DNA from: Archangium gephyra
GTDB taxonomy: Bacteria > Myxococcota > Myxococcia > Myxococcales > Myxococcaceae
Assembly (NCBI GenBank): GCA_003243425.1
Contig: QFQP01000011.1
Location: forward strand, 186,001 to 250,000
Direction: 5' to 3'
DNA: 64,000 bases
A model generated the notes under the pieces. The model saw only the letters and a list, made by a program, of their open reading frames with translations. It made no database searches and had not been told where the DNA came from. Positions 12,439 through 20,981 of the stretch are shown piece by piece; within the stretch, counting starts at the first letter, position 1; every line of letters begins with the position of its first letter. The position numbers and the translations under genes are program-made.

Positions 12439-13431
12439 ATGACCGAAGCACCTGCCGCCTACGACCCGAAGCTCGACCGCATCGATCCGGTCACCAGCAT
12501 TCCCTTCATCGCCACCCACCTGCTCGTGGGCCTCGTCTTCGTCACCGGGGTGTCGTGGCAGCTCGCGCTGCTGTGTCTGGCCTCGTATTACATCCGCATG
12601 TTCTTCGTGACGGCGGGGTACCACCGGTACTTCTCGCACCGCACGTTCAAGACCGGCCGCATCTTCCAATTCATCATGGCGTTCATGGCCGAATCGAGCG
12701 CACAGAAGGGCGTGCTGTGGTGGGCCGCGCACCACCGCCACCACCACCGCTATTCGGATCAGGCGGAAGACGTTCACTCGCCCACGCGCCGCGGCTTCTG
12801 GTGGAGCCACATCGGGTGGATCGTCGCGCGCCGCTACGACAAGACCAACTACGACGCCGTGAAGGACTTCGCGCGCTTCCCCGAGCTCAAGTGGATCAAC
12901 GAGCACTTCCTGGTGCCGCCGATGCTGGGCCTGGTCATCATGTACGCCATCGGTGGTCTGCCGTGGGTGGTGTGGGGCGGCATCGTGCCCACCGTGTTGC
13001 TGTGGCACGGCACCTTCACCATCAACTCGCTCTCGCACATCTTCGGCAAGCGCCGCTACCTGACGACCGACACCAGCCGGAACAACTTCCTCTTCGCGCT
13101 GATCACCATGGGTGAGGGCTGGCACAACAACCACCACTTCCACATGAGCTCGGTGAATCAGGGCTGGCACTGGTGGCAGGTCGACTTCACCTACTACGTG
13201 CTCAAGGCGCTCTCGTGGGTGGGCATCGTCAGCGACCTGCGCACCGTGAAGCCCGAGGTTCGCGACTCGCACCTCGCGTATACCGCCGAGCAGCAGGCCG
13301 AGCTCAAGCGGCAGGAAAAAGAGCGCTTCGGCTCACGCGCAGCGGCTCCGGTTCGTGGCCCGATTCAGACGCCCGAGTCCATCCTGGCCACCATCATGCC
13401 GTCGCCGCAGCCCGCGCCCGCGAAGCTCTGA
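12439..13431 (+). CDS. Membrane fatty-acid (acyl-CoA type) desaturase
   Basis: 330 aa from the ATG at 12439, which has AAGGAG at the right spacing; an in-frame TTG or ATG upstream would lack one. The three histidine boxes of the diiron site are complete: H62RYFSH67, H99RHHH103 (HxxHH) and H229NNHH233. Four hydrophobic segments match the family. The enzyme introduces a cis double bond, probably delta-9, into acyl chains at the inner membrane and so adjusts membrane fluidity. The leader carries a hairpin over the ribosome binding site, and a strong terminator follows the gene. Confidence 0.92.
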   Translation: MTEAPAAYDPKLDRIDPVTSIPFIATHLLVGLVFVTGVSWQLALLCLASYYIRMFFVTAGYHRYFSHRTFKTGRIFQFIMAFMAESSAQKGVLWWAAHHRHHHRYSDQAEDVHSPTRRGFWWSHIGWIVARRYDKTNYDAVKDFARFPELKWINEHFLVPPMLGLVIMYAIGGLPWVVWGGIVPTVLLWHGTFTINSLSHIFGKRRYLTTDTSRNNFLFALITMGEGWHNNHHFHMSSVNQGWHWWQVDFTYYVLKALSWVGIVSDLRTVKPEVRDSHLAYTAEQQAELKRQEKERFGSRAAAPVRGPIQTPESILATIMPSPQPAPAKL

Positions 13432-13450
13432 GGCGGCTGTTGAAAATGAA

Positions 13451-13492
13451 AAAGCGGAGTCAGCCAGTGCGCTGACTCCGCTTTTCTTTTTG
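13451..13492. terminator. Bidirectional intrinsic terminator
   Basis: A perfect 15-base-pair inverted repeat (AAAAGCGGAGTCAGC, loop CAGTGC, GCTGACTCCGCTTTT) ends in a T-rich run on the plus strand and begins with an A run, so it works in both directions. It lies between the convergent desaturase and Cys-rich lipoprotein genes, exactly where a shared terminator is needed. Confidence 0.93.
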
Positions 13493-13516
13493 TTCAGCGT
13501 CGCGCGAGCCGCGGCT

Positions 13517-14608
13517 TCAGAAGCAGCCGCCGAAGCCGACCGGCATGCCCGCCTGGTTCGCGAGCGGGTTGCACATGCCCGAGCCGCAGGTCGGCGCACC
13601 GCCGTCGAGGTTGCAGAACTGACGGCAGGCCGGGTTGCCCTGCTGATCGCCGAGGCAGCCGGAGCCCTTCACGCACTGGTTCGCCGACTGGCAGGCCATG
13701 CCGACGGCCGTGGTGCCCGCCATGAAGCAGCCGGGGCCGCCGCTGAGCAGGTAGCAGCCTTCAGCGGCGTTGGCGCAGTTCTGCGCGAGCGGGTCACACG
13801 ACGTCGCGTACAGACAGATGAACGCGCCGAACGGAGCGCCCTGCGGCTGGAGGAAGACCGCGCACGAGCCACCCGCGCCGCAGTCGGGGTCGGTGTTGCA
13901 GTACTTCTCGCACTTGTTGTTGAGGCACTGCAGGCCCTTGGCGCAATCCGTCGAAGTCGCCGTCTCGGTGCAGGCCTGACCCTGCGTCTTGGTGCCGGCC
14001 GCCGCGCAGGTGCGCATCAGGTCGGTCGGCGAGGTGCCGCGCAGCACGCACGCGTCGGTCGCCGTCGGGCAGTTCTGCGCGACCGTGTTGCACGCGCCGG
14101 CGAAGCACTGACCCATGCCCTGCTGGTTCACCGGGAGGCACTGATCGCCCGCCGTGGTGCAGGTCTGCGACTGCACGTTGCACGACACGCCACCCGTGCC
14201 GCCGCCAGTCGCCGAGCCGCCGCCCGTCGCCGAACCACCGCCCGTGGCGCTGCCGCCACCCGTCGCTGAACCACCGCCGGTCGCCGTGCCGCCACCCGTC
14301 GCCGAGCCGCCGCCGGTCGCGCCGTCGCCGCCGCCCGTCGCCGAGCCACCGCCGGTGCCGGTCGCCGTCACGCACACGAAGCCGACCTGGTCACAGACCT
14401 TCGAAGAAGCGCTGCAATCGGAGCACGTGTTGCCGCCCTTGCCGCACGCGGAATTCGCGTTGCTCGCCGAAGGAGGCACGCACTTGTTGGAGGAATCACA
14501 ACACCCGGTGCAGTTGTCGGGACCACACGCGGCCGACGAACCACACGAAGGAACAACCGCGACCATGAAGCCGAGGACGGAGCCGAGAAGAAGAGGACGA
14601 AGGTTCAT
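13517..14608 (-). CDS. Cys-rich secreted protein with ATGGGS minisatellite linker
   Basis: 363 aa. Residues 1-22 form a signal sequence ending VVPSC (possible lipid attachment at Cys22). A small Cys-rich module follows (CGPDNCTGCC and CSDCSASSKVC), then about nine ATGGGS/T units, then a long Cys-rich domain with repeating patterns such as C-x-P-x-A-Q-N-C. Conserved disulfides are likely and the protein is probably on the cell surface. The linker is encoded by an 18-base repeat that could change length in frame. It shares the terminator at 13451-13492 with the desaturase. No enzyme motif is seen. Confidence 0.85.
   Translation of the reverse strand: MNLRPLLLGSVLGFMVAVVPSCGSSAACGPDNCTGCCDSSNKCVPPSASNANSACGKGGNTCSDCSASSKVCDQVGFVCVTATGTGGGSATGGGDGATGGGSATGGGTATGGGSATGGGSATGGGSATGGGSATGGGTGGVSCNVQSQTCTTAGDQCLPVNQQGMGQCFAGACNTVAQNCPTATDACVLRGTSPTDLMRTCAAAGTKTQGQACTETATSTDCAKGLQCLNNKCEKYCNTDPDCGAGGSCAVFLQPQGAPFGAFICLYATSCDPLAQNCANAAEGCYLLSGGPGCFMAGTTAVGMACQSANQCVKGSGCLGDQQGNPACRQFCNLDGGAPTCGSGMCNPLANQAGMPVGFGGCF
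14189..14364 (-). repeat. 18-bp minisatellite coding for ATGGGS units
   Basis: About nine imperfect copies of an 18-base unit (GCGACGGGTGGCGGTTCG-like on the coding strand) encode ATGGGS, ATGGGT and ATGGGD. As the unit is a multiple of three, slippage would lengthen or shorten the linker without breaking the frame. Confidence 0.85.
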
Positions 14609-14664
14609 AGGGGGCGCGCATCAGCACGCACACCTACCTACGTCAAGCGCACGGCCTGAAAACG

Positions 14665-15186
14665 TCAGCGCGAGCCGCCGTCAGTCACGAGCTCGACCGC
14701 CGTGTTCGCGCGGAGCGTGCAGGCCGCGACGGCGCCGCTGGGGTCCACCGCGTCTCCGCCTTCTTGAACGGCGAGCACCTTCCGGCCCGGCCCGATGACG
14801 AAGGTGACGCGCCGCGAGAGCGTGATGATGAAGGTCTTCACGTCGTAGAGCCTGGTGAGCACCGCCTTGTCGTCACCGACGAAGGGGTACGGCGCCTTGA
14901 GCGAGTCGCGGAACTTGCGGCTGGTTTCGGCGCTGTCCGTCGACACGGCGATGATCTCGCCGCCGGCCTTCTTCACGTCGTCGTAGCGGCTCACGTAGGC
15001 GCTCAGCTCGCGCGTGCAGCCCGACGTGAAGGCCCTGGGGAAGAACGCGAGAATCACCGGTCCCTTTTCGACCAGCGCCGACAGCTTGAGCTCCGCGCCG
15101 TCGACGGACGTGACGGTGAAATCAGGAGCGACGTCACCCACGGCCGGCTGCGCGGCGAGCGCGCTCATCAGCACCAGACTCAGCAT
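14665..15186 (-). CDS. Exported peroxiredoxin (AhpC/TSA, Bcp-like)
   Basis: 173 aa from the ATG at 15186, chosen because it exposes a short signal sequence (MLSLVLMSALAAQPA); a longer frame upstream is Arg-rich and overlaps the next gene. The thioredoxin fold has DFTVTSVDG at the start and the peroxidatic site PRAFTSGCTRE, with the catalytic Cys in FTSGCT. It reduces peroxides, here probably in the periplasm because of the leader. No resolving Cys of the usual BCP pair (TxxCxxxxC) is present; a later Cys in VAACTLRA might serve. It lies just downstream of an amidohydrolase gene on the same strand (22 bases apart). Confidence 0.85.
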   Translation of the reverse strand: MLSLVLMSALAAQPAVGDVAPDFTVTSVDGAELKLSALVEKGPVILAFFPRAFTSGCTRELSAYVSRYDDVKKAGGEIIAVSTDSAETSRKFRDSLKAPYPFVGDDKAVLTRLYDVKTFIITLSRRVTFVIGPGRKVLAVQEGGDAVDPSGAVAACTLRANTAVELVTDGGSR

Positions 15187-15208
15187 GGCGCGGGTGTAGC
15201 GGCCTGCT

Positions 15209-16492
15209 TCAGCTCGCGCCACCCTCACGCATGCGCGCCCACACCGCGCGCGCCGCCTGATGCGCATTGCGCTGCACTTCGCTGACGTCGAGCGCGAGGG
15301 CCTTCCGCTTCCACAGGCGCCAGAGACCGTCGACCATCACCGACTCGACCGAGCGCGGGCCAAAGCCCGACAACACGTGCCCTGCGAGGGTGACGGCGTC
15401 GAGCTCGGTGGGCGGGTGGTAGTCGAGCACCAGCAGGTCGGCCGCCGAGCCCGGCTGCAACGGCCCGATGGTGACGCCCCACGCCTCACTCGCGAGCCGA
15501 TGCCCGTTGGCGATGAAGCGCAGCACGTCGATGGGCTGACCTGCGTCGACCGTGCGCATGGTGCCGGCCTGCGCTTCGGCGAACACGTCGAGCGGCAGCG
15601 TGTCGGTGCCGAAGCAGCCGCGCACGCCGAACTTGGCGACGGTCGCGTGACCGGTCTGGCTCCACATGTTCGAGCGCGCGGTGTGCACCAGCCACGTGCC
15701 CGCCGAGATGAGCTGCGAGAGCTCGGGCCACGTGAGGTGCACGCCGTGAGAGAGCACCACCCGACCGCCGACCTGCTCGCTGTGCACCAGCCGCTCGGCC
15801 GCCGTGGCGCCGAAGCGCTCGCGGCTCAGGGGCTCTTCACGCGGGTCTTCGGCGATGCGTGCCAGCAGCAGTTGCTTCGTGCGGCTCCGCGCCTCTCGAA
15901 TGCCGGCCAGCGCGTCGTCGGACAGCGAGCTGAAGGTGCCCAGGCCGATGGCGCCGCGGAAACGGCCTCGCGCGCGCTGGCCGTAGCCCACGCACTCTTC
16001 GAGCGCTTCTTCGCGCACCATCGCGCCGAAACGATCGCTCACCTCGAACGACAACACCGCGCGCATGCCGACGGGGTTGAGCCCGTGCGCGATGCGCGAC
16101 AACGCGCCGGTCACGTGCGGCTTCGATGCGGTGGTGTCGAACACCGTGGTGGTGCCCGCGTAGAGACCTTCGAGACCGCCGGCGGTGGCGGCTGCTTCGA
16201 GCTCGTCACCATCGACGACTTCTTCGAGGCGCTGACGCAGCGCGAGCTCGGCCGCGAAGCCCGGCGCGCTGCGCGGCAGGCCCCGGAGCAACGTCGCGTG
16301 CAGGTGATGTTGCGCGGACACCAGGCCGGGAAACAGCAACTTGCCCTTCAGTTCGATGACTTCGTCACCGGGCCTCGGTTCGAGCGATGCTGCTCGCTCG
16401 ACGATCCGATCGCCCTCGATGCGGAGGTCTGCCTGTTCGACGTTTGCAGGCTCGACATCGACGATCGTCGCGCCTCTGAGCAGCGTTGCCAC
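15209..16492 (-). CDS. Amidohydrolase-superfamily protein (SsnA/TrzN-like)
   Basis: 427 aa. The layout matches SsnA-like and chlorohydrolase-type amidohydrolases: N-terminal beta sandwich, then HxH in AQHHLHATLLRG (His63, His65), the strand-6 His249 (VVLSHGVHL), and the strand-8 Asp297 in FGTDTLPLD, ending with a metallo-dependent beta domain (PLQPGSAADLLVLD). Such enzymes usually hydrolyse C-N bonds in purine-like or triazine rings. The strand-5 metal His (HxAE) is replaced by Arg212 (RIAED), so metal binding or activity may be altered. It probably shares a transcript with the downstream peroxiredoxin. Substrate unknown. Confidence 0.85.
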   Translation of the reverse strand: MATLLRGATIVDVEPANVEQADLRIEGDRIVERAASLEPRPGDEVIELKGKLLFPGLVSAQHHLHATLLRGLPRSAPGFAAELALRQRLEEVVDGDELEAAATAGGLEGLYAGTTTVFDTTASKPHVTGALSRIAHGLNPVGMRAVLSFEVSDRFGAMVREEALEECVGYGQRARGRFRGAIGLGTFSSLSDDALAGIREARSRTKQLLLARIAEDPREEPLSRERFGATAAERLVHSEQVGGRVVLSHGVHLTWPELSQLISAGTWLVHTARSNMWSQTGHATVAKFGVRGCFGTDTLPLDVFAEAQAGTMRTVDAGQPIDVLRFIANGHRLASEAWGVTIGPLQPGSAADLLVLDYHPPTELDAVTLAGHVLSGFGPRSVESVMVDGLWRLWKRKALALDVSEVQRNAHQAARAVWARMREGGAS

Positions 16493-16612
16493 GGAGCCCC
16501 GACGGTAGCCCGATTCTCAAGATCTGAGGATCACAACAATCGTCGGCCGCTGCTCTTCCCACCCTGACACACACCTTGTTAAGCGCCGTGGGCCTCTTTC
16601 GTTGGAGTTCCC

Positions 16613-18049
16613 ATGAAGTTCATGTCGCGCGCAGTGCTGTTGCTGGTCGGCTCGCTCACCGCGTGCGGTCCGACGGAGGACGTCACCGGAAAGACCGAGC
16701 AGCAGCGCGACGAAATCGTCGGTGGAACCATCGCCAACGGTGACCCCGCAGTGGTGGCGATCGCGATTCGCTATGGGCCCGGGTACGTATCGCTGTGCAC
16801 CGGCACGCTCATCGCGCCCAAGACCGTGCTGACGGCGGCGCACTGCATCTATGCCTACGGCCGCAACGCGCAGTACTACGTGACGGTCGGCACCGTCGCG
16901 GCGACCTCGACGCAGGCCGTGCAGATCACCGAGCAGATCGCGCACCCGTCGTACTCGCGCAACGGCAACGTGTGGGACTTCGGAGTTCTCCGCCTCGCGC
17001 AGCCGCTCTCCGGCGTGACGCCCATCACCATGAACGAGCGCGCGATGACCAACGCCCTCGTCGGCCAGACGATTCGACACGTGGGCTTCGGCATCACCTC
17101 GGGCAACGCAGAAGACTCGGGCACCAAGCGTGAGGTGAGCTTCCCGCTTCGCAGCGTGCAGCAGCTGACGATTGAATCGGGCGCGCAGGGTAAGCAGACC
17201 TGCTCGGGCGACTCCGGTGGCCCCGGCTTCATGGTGATGCCGGGCGACACCAGGGAGACGCTGGTCGGCGTGGTGAGCTACGGAGATGAGGACTGCATCT
17301 ACGGTGGTTACGACGGTCGCGTCGATCAAGCCGCCAGCTGGGTGAAGACGACGATGGCGCGGTGGGAAGCGCCGACCTGCGACTACGACGGTGTCTGTCT
17401 GCCGGGCTGCGCGCCCATCGATCAGGACTGTGCGTGCGCGAGCGACGGCGTGTGCGACGCCGAGTGTGCAGACCCCGCGCTCGACGCGGACTGCCCGCGC
17501 GACTGCATTCGCAACAACGTGTGCTCGCAGCAGGCCTGTGGCCGCCCCGATGAAGACTGCGTGGCACCCGGTGATGGGTGCATCGCCGCTGCGCAGTGCC
17601 TCTCGCGCCTGTGCATCAACGACCTGCAGAACAGCGCCACCTACTGCAGCACGGCGTGCGACGCGGCCACCCCCTGCCCCGCGAACCTGACGTGCACCCA
17701 GGGTCGCTGCATCAAGCCGCAACGCCCGACGCGCCAGTTGTTCGAAGGCTGCAGCAGCGCCGAGTTCTGTGTCGATTCCATCTGCACGGGCCCCGCGAAT
17801 GGCATTCGCCGCTGCGTGAAGAGCTGCGTGGTGCAGGGAGACTGCGACGCGGGCTCGGTATGTGAAGCCGGCGGTGATTCACGCCGCTACTGCCGCCCGG
17901 CCGACGTGCGCTTCACGCCCGTCACGGTGAAGGCCGCGAGCCTCATCATCGGAAATCAGCTCGCCGACGGGTGCTCGGTCGCCGGTGGCAGCGCGGGCCT
18001 CTGGTTCCTCGGCGCGCTGTTGCTGCGCCGCCGTCGCGCACGGAACTGA
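16613..18049 (+). CDS. Trypsin-like serine protease with Cys-rich tail and MYXO-CTERM-like anchor
   Basis: 478 aa. A lipoprotein-type leader (LTAC) is followed by a possible activation site (EIVGG, 34-38) and an S1 domain with an intact triad: His77 (TAAHC), Asp122 (WDFGVL) and Ser201 (CSGDSGGP). Residues about 255-430 are Cys-rich repeats (CxxDGVC, CxxxADC and similar). The C terminus has GC, a hydrophobic segment and RRRR (residues about 450-478), like the MYXO-CTERM signal cut by myxosortases. The enzyme is therefore probably secreted and surface-anchored. It has a tandem paralogue directly downstream. Confidence 0.9.
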   Translation: MKFMSRAVLLLVGSLTACGPTEDVTGKTEQQRDEIVGGTIANGDPAVVAIAIRYGPGYVSLCTGTLIAPKTVLTAAHCIYAYGRNAQYYVTVGTVAATSTQAVQITEQIAHPSYSRNGNVWDFGVLRLAQPLSGVTPITMNERAMTNALVGQTIRHVGFGITSGNAEDSGTKREVSFPLRSVQQLTIESGAQGKQTCSGDSGGPGFMVMPGDTRETLVGVVSYGDEDCIYGGYDGRVDQAASWVKTTMARWEAPTCDYDGVCLPGCAPIDQDCACASDGVCDAECADPALDADCPRDCIRNNVCSQQACGRPDEDCVAPGDGCIAAAQCLSRLCINDLQNSATYCSTACDAATPCPANLTCTQGRCIKPQRPTRQLFEGCSSAEFCVDSICTGPANGIRRCVKSCVVQGDCDAGSVCEAGGDSRRYCRPADVRFTPVTVKAASLIIGNQLADGCSVAGGSAGLWFLGALLLRRRRARN

Positions 18050-18067
18050 GGCCTTGAGGCAGACTCC

Positions 18068-19297
18068 GTGGTGATGCGTGGGCTCCTGCTCATCACCACC
18101 GTGCTGGCGACCGCCTGCGGCCTCGAGCCCACGGCCCGGCAACGGCAGGAGATCTACGGCGGAACGTTCGCGCCCGCAGACGACGCCGTGTTCTTCCTCG
18201 AATTGTCCGCAGACAACGACGCCGGCACCACCTGCTCCGCAGCACTGATCGCTCCGCGCACCCTGCTCACCGCCGCGCATTGCGTCGACCCCGCGGTCTT
18301 CGGCGCCCAGCGGGTTCGGGTTCTGGCCACCAACGCCCCGGTCGCCGACGGCGGCACCTTCGTGGCCATCGACACCGTGCGCCTGCACCCGGGCTGGAAC
18401 GCGGCGCGCCTCGAGAACGACCTCGCGCTGCTGCTGCTGCCCGAAGCGTCGGCGGCCACACCGCTCGCGTGGAGAACGCAGAACCTCGTGCACCGCGCCG
18501 GTCTCGAGGTTCGGGCCATCGGCTACGGCCGCACGGAAGACGGGACAGTCGGCGTGCGGCAGGCGGCGCGCGTGCGGGTGCAGGAAGTCACCCCGGGCAC
18601 GCTGCGCATCGGCGACCTCATCGAGACCGGTATCTGTTTCGGAGACTCTGGTGGGCCCTCGCTGCTCGACGACGAGCTCGTCGGCATTCACAGCGCGGCG
18701 CGAAGCAGCGCCTGCAACGACGGCTTCGACGCCCGGGTCGACGTCGCGGCGCCCTTCATTCGCGCCTGGCTCGCCCAGTTCGAAGACGCGTGTCTACCCA
18801 ACGGGCTGTGCGCGGAAACCGCGTGCCTCGCGCCAGACCCCGACTGTCTGGCGCTTGGCGCGCCGTGCGTCGACGAACAGGCCTGCCCGAGCCGCGCGTG
18901 CACCACCGATGCACAACACCCCGCTCCGTATTGTTCGCGGCCCTGCACCGATGCCGGTGAATGCGGGCCGCTCTCGTGTGACCCGCGCGTCGGGCGCTGC
19001 CAGTTCCCACAGTTGCCGGAAGCGGGCCCGCTCGAGCGCTGCGTGCCGGGTCAGACGTTCTGCGCGCAGGGAACGCAGTGCGTGAACGAGCGCTGCGAGC
19101 GCCTGTGCACCACCGACGCAGACTGCGGAGGTATGACCTGCGAGACGGGCGCGTCAGGCCTCAAACGCTGCGCGGGCGCGCCCGGGACTTTGCCGCGGCT
19201 GGGCGTGGTGAAGCTCCCCGCCGCAGGCTGTTCCACCGGCTCGGGGTTCCTTACGCTCGTGGCGTTGCTGTTGTTTCGACGCCGTCGTCTTGTCTGA
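18068..19297 (+). CDS. Second trypsin-like serine protease with MYXO-CTERM-like anchor
   Basis: 409 aa, GTG start at 18068 with GAGG eight bases upstream (an ATG at 18074 is also possible). It is organised like its upstream neighbour: leader with TAC lipobox, S1 domain with His71 (TAAHC), Asp118 (LENDLALL) and Ser194 (FGDSGGP), a Cys-rich segment at about 245-375, and a C-terminal GC, hydrophobic segment and RRRR. The two probably arose by tandem duplication, but they have diverged widely outside the motifs. The 18-base gap suggests one transcript. It may act in extracellular protein digestion or in processing surface proteins. Confidence 0.9.
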   Translation: MVMRGLLLITTVLATACGLEPTARQRQEIYGGTFAPADDAVFFLELSADNDAGTTCSAALIAPRTLLTAAHCVDPAVFGAQRVRVLATNAPVADGGTFVAIDTVRLHPGWNAARLENDLALLLLPEASAATPLAWRTQNLVHRAGLEVRAIGYGRTEDGTVGVRQAARVRVQEVTPGTLRIGDLIETGICFGDSGGPSLLDDELVGIHSAARSSACNDGFDARVDVAAPFIRAWLAQFEDACLPNGLCAETACLAPDPDCLALGAPCVDEQACPSRACTTDAQHPAPYCSRPCTDAGECGPLSCDPRVGRCQFPQLPEAGPLERCVPGQTFCAQGTQCVNERCERLCTTDADCGGMTCETGASGLKRCAGAPGTLPRLGVVKLPAAGCSTGSGFLTLVALLLFRRRRLV

Positions 19298-19342
19298 GCA
19301 GACAGGTGCGTTCGTCGTTATGTCGGGCAGACTCGAACCGCC

Positions 19343-20512
19343 GTGCATCCGCGTGAAAACAAATGGGGTTGGCTCGCGCTCATTCTGAGCGTCGTCGCGC
19401 ACCTCGCCGCGGCGCTCTGGCTGTCGCGCCAGCCTGAACCTCCGAAAGAACAGCGCATCGTCGAAGCGACGATGATCTTCACCGAGCCGGAACCCGTAAA
19501 ACCGGAGCCGGAACCCGTAAAGCCGGAGCCCGAGCCCGAGCCCGAGCCGGCGCCCGAACCCGCGCCACCGAAGCCGCAGGTGCGCCCGCAGCCGCCACGC
19601 GCGAAGGCCCCGCCGACCGAGACGGTGAAGCCAGAAGCCGCGCCGCCGCCGACGGACCTGCCGACGGCCGAGAGCGACGCGCCGAGCGAGCCGCCACCCA
19701 GGGTCGCGCCGCGCCTGACGCCGGGCCTCGTGCCGGACTCGACCATCGTGTTGCGGCTCGATGCGGGCGTGGAACCGCAGGTGGTGATGGAGACCGGCCT
19801 GCGCGGTCTGGAGGCGCCGAAGAACATCGTGGGCGACCTCGCCAGGGAGACGCTCGGCAAGGGCCGCGTGGAGCGTGGCCTCGTTCACCCGTACTACTCG
19901 CAGCTCGGCAAGGCGTTGCTCAAGAACTGGGACGCGGACCGCGTCGCCAGGAGCGGGCTCAAGGGTCTCATTCAACAGACCGGCGAGAACATGCGGGCCT
20001 ACAACGAGATGTGGCAGGAGCGCGCGCAGGCCTACGGCTCCTCGGCCAACCCGATGGGCGACGTGCAGCAGGAGAGCAACCGTCGCGGCGCGGTGAACGA
20101 TCGGGTCGGCGGCGGCGTGAACGGAATGGACCTCGAGCAGCGCAAGGAGATGCAGCGCAGCATGCGTGAACAGTTCCGCGCCACGCGTCGCGCCGTCATT
20201 CGCGTGGTGCAGGACAGCGAGGGCCGCGTCACCCGCGTCGAGCTGGTGCAGCCCTCCAACGACTCCAACGTCGACAAGGAGGCGCTCAACGACGTGCGCA
20301 CCGCCGCGCAGAAGCTGCCGCCGCCACCGTCCGAAGCGCTCGAAGGCAAGACCACGCTGTCGTCACTCTGGAGCTTCGAGTTGACGGTGAGCATCTCGCC
20401 GCCGGTGCCGACCTTCACCTTCGAGTTCGACGAAGCGCTGGGCTTCATCGACGCGCGCTTGCCTCTCGACCGGCGCATCTACAAGAAGGTGCGCCTCGTA
20501 GCCGTCGAGTGA
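19343..20512 (+). CDS. TonB-like energy-transducing protein
   Basis: 389 aa from a GTG at 19343. A single N-terminal TM segment (about 8-28) leads into a Glu/Pro and Lys/Pro-rich stretch (EPEPVKPEPEPVKPEPEPEP, residues about 48-75) typical of the TonB periplasmic spacer. The C-terminal third has a TonB-C-like pattern with a conserved RVTRVELVQPS strand and a KEALNDVRTAAQKLPPPP helix. TonB links the inner-membrane proton motive force to outer-membrane receptors. No ExbB or ExbD gene is present in the window, so this is an orphan component or a TonB-domain protein with another role. Confidence 0.82.
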   Translation: MHPRENKWGWLALILSVVAHLAAALWLSRQPEPPKEQRIVEATMIFTEPEPVKPEPEPVKPEPEPEPEPAPEPAPPKPQVRPQPPRAKAPPTETVKPEAAPPPTDLPTAESDAPSEPPPRVAPRLTPGLVPDSTIVLRLDAGVEPQVVMETGLRGLEAPKNIVGDLARETLGKGRVERGLVHPYYSQLGKALLKNWDADRVARSGLKGLIQQTGENMRAYNEMWQERAQAYGSSANPMGDVQQESNRRGAVNDRVGGGVNGMDLEQRKEMQRSMREQFRATRRAVIRVVQDSEGRVTRVELVQPSNDSNVDKEALNDVRTAAQKLPPPPSEALEGKTTLSSLWSFELTVSISPPVPTFTFEFDEALGFIDARLPLDRRIYKKVRLVAVE

Positions 20513-20516
20513 GCCC

Positions 20517-20960
20517 ATGGCCGACAAGCGTCGTTTCGATCTCTTCGCGGAGCTGCTCCGCACCCGTTTTCCCGACGCCGTGCGCGTGTTCGACGTGGCC
20601 GGCGGTCAGGGCAAGTTGAACGACGCGCTCACGCGGCGCGGCTGCCAGGTGGTGACCTTCGACCGCCGCCACAAGCACCTGCCGGTCACCTTCGCCGAGC
20701 GTGAATTCACGGTCGAAGAGCCCTGCGAGTGCGAGCTGGTGGTGGGCATGCACCCCGACGGCGCGACGCGGGTGATCATCGACTACGCCGCGCAGCACAA
20801 GGTGCCGTTCGCCATCGTGCCCTGCTGCTCCGACAACTCGATGCCCTACAAACCGTGGATGCGCTACCTCGCCGGGCTCGCCGTCGAACGCGGGCTCAAG
20901 GTCGAAGAGATGGAGCTGCCGATGGAAGGCCGCGCCCGCGTGATTCTCGGCGTTCCCTGA
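20517..20960 (+). CDS. Methyltransferase-like protein (Rossmann fold)
   Basis: 147 aa. The sequence begins with a helix and then VFDVAGGQGKLNDAL, a glycine-rich SAM-binding loop, followed by GCQVVTFDRR, where the acidic residue would hold the ribose. The motif HPDGATRVIIDYAAQHKVPF and the later PFAIVPCC are reminiscent of small RNA or protein methyltransferases of the METTL25/TRM13 type, which carry a C-terminal PCC. The domain is short, so other folds are possible. It lies four bases after the TonB-like gene and 21 bases before an LTA-synthase-like gene, probably in one operon. Confidence 0.6.
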   Translation: MADKRRFDLFAELLRTRFPDAVRVFDVAGGQGKLNDALTRRGCQVVTFDRRHKHLPVTFAEREFTVEEPCECELVVGMHPDGATRVIIDYAAQHKVPFAIVPCCSDNSMPYKPWMRYLAGLAVERGLKVEEMELPMEGRARVILGVP

Positions 20961-20981
20961 TCAGTCCCGAAGCTGGTAGTC

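Noticed and set aside
14189..14364. Short regular repeats as a CRISPR array
   Set aside because: The units are contiguous without spacers and in frame within a coding sequence; they are a protein minisatellite.
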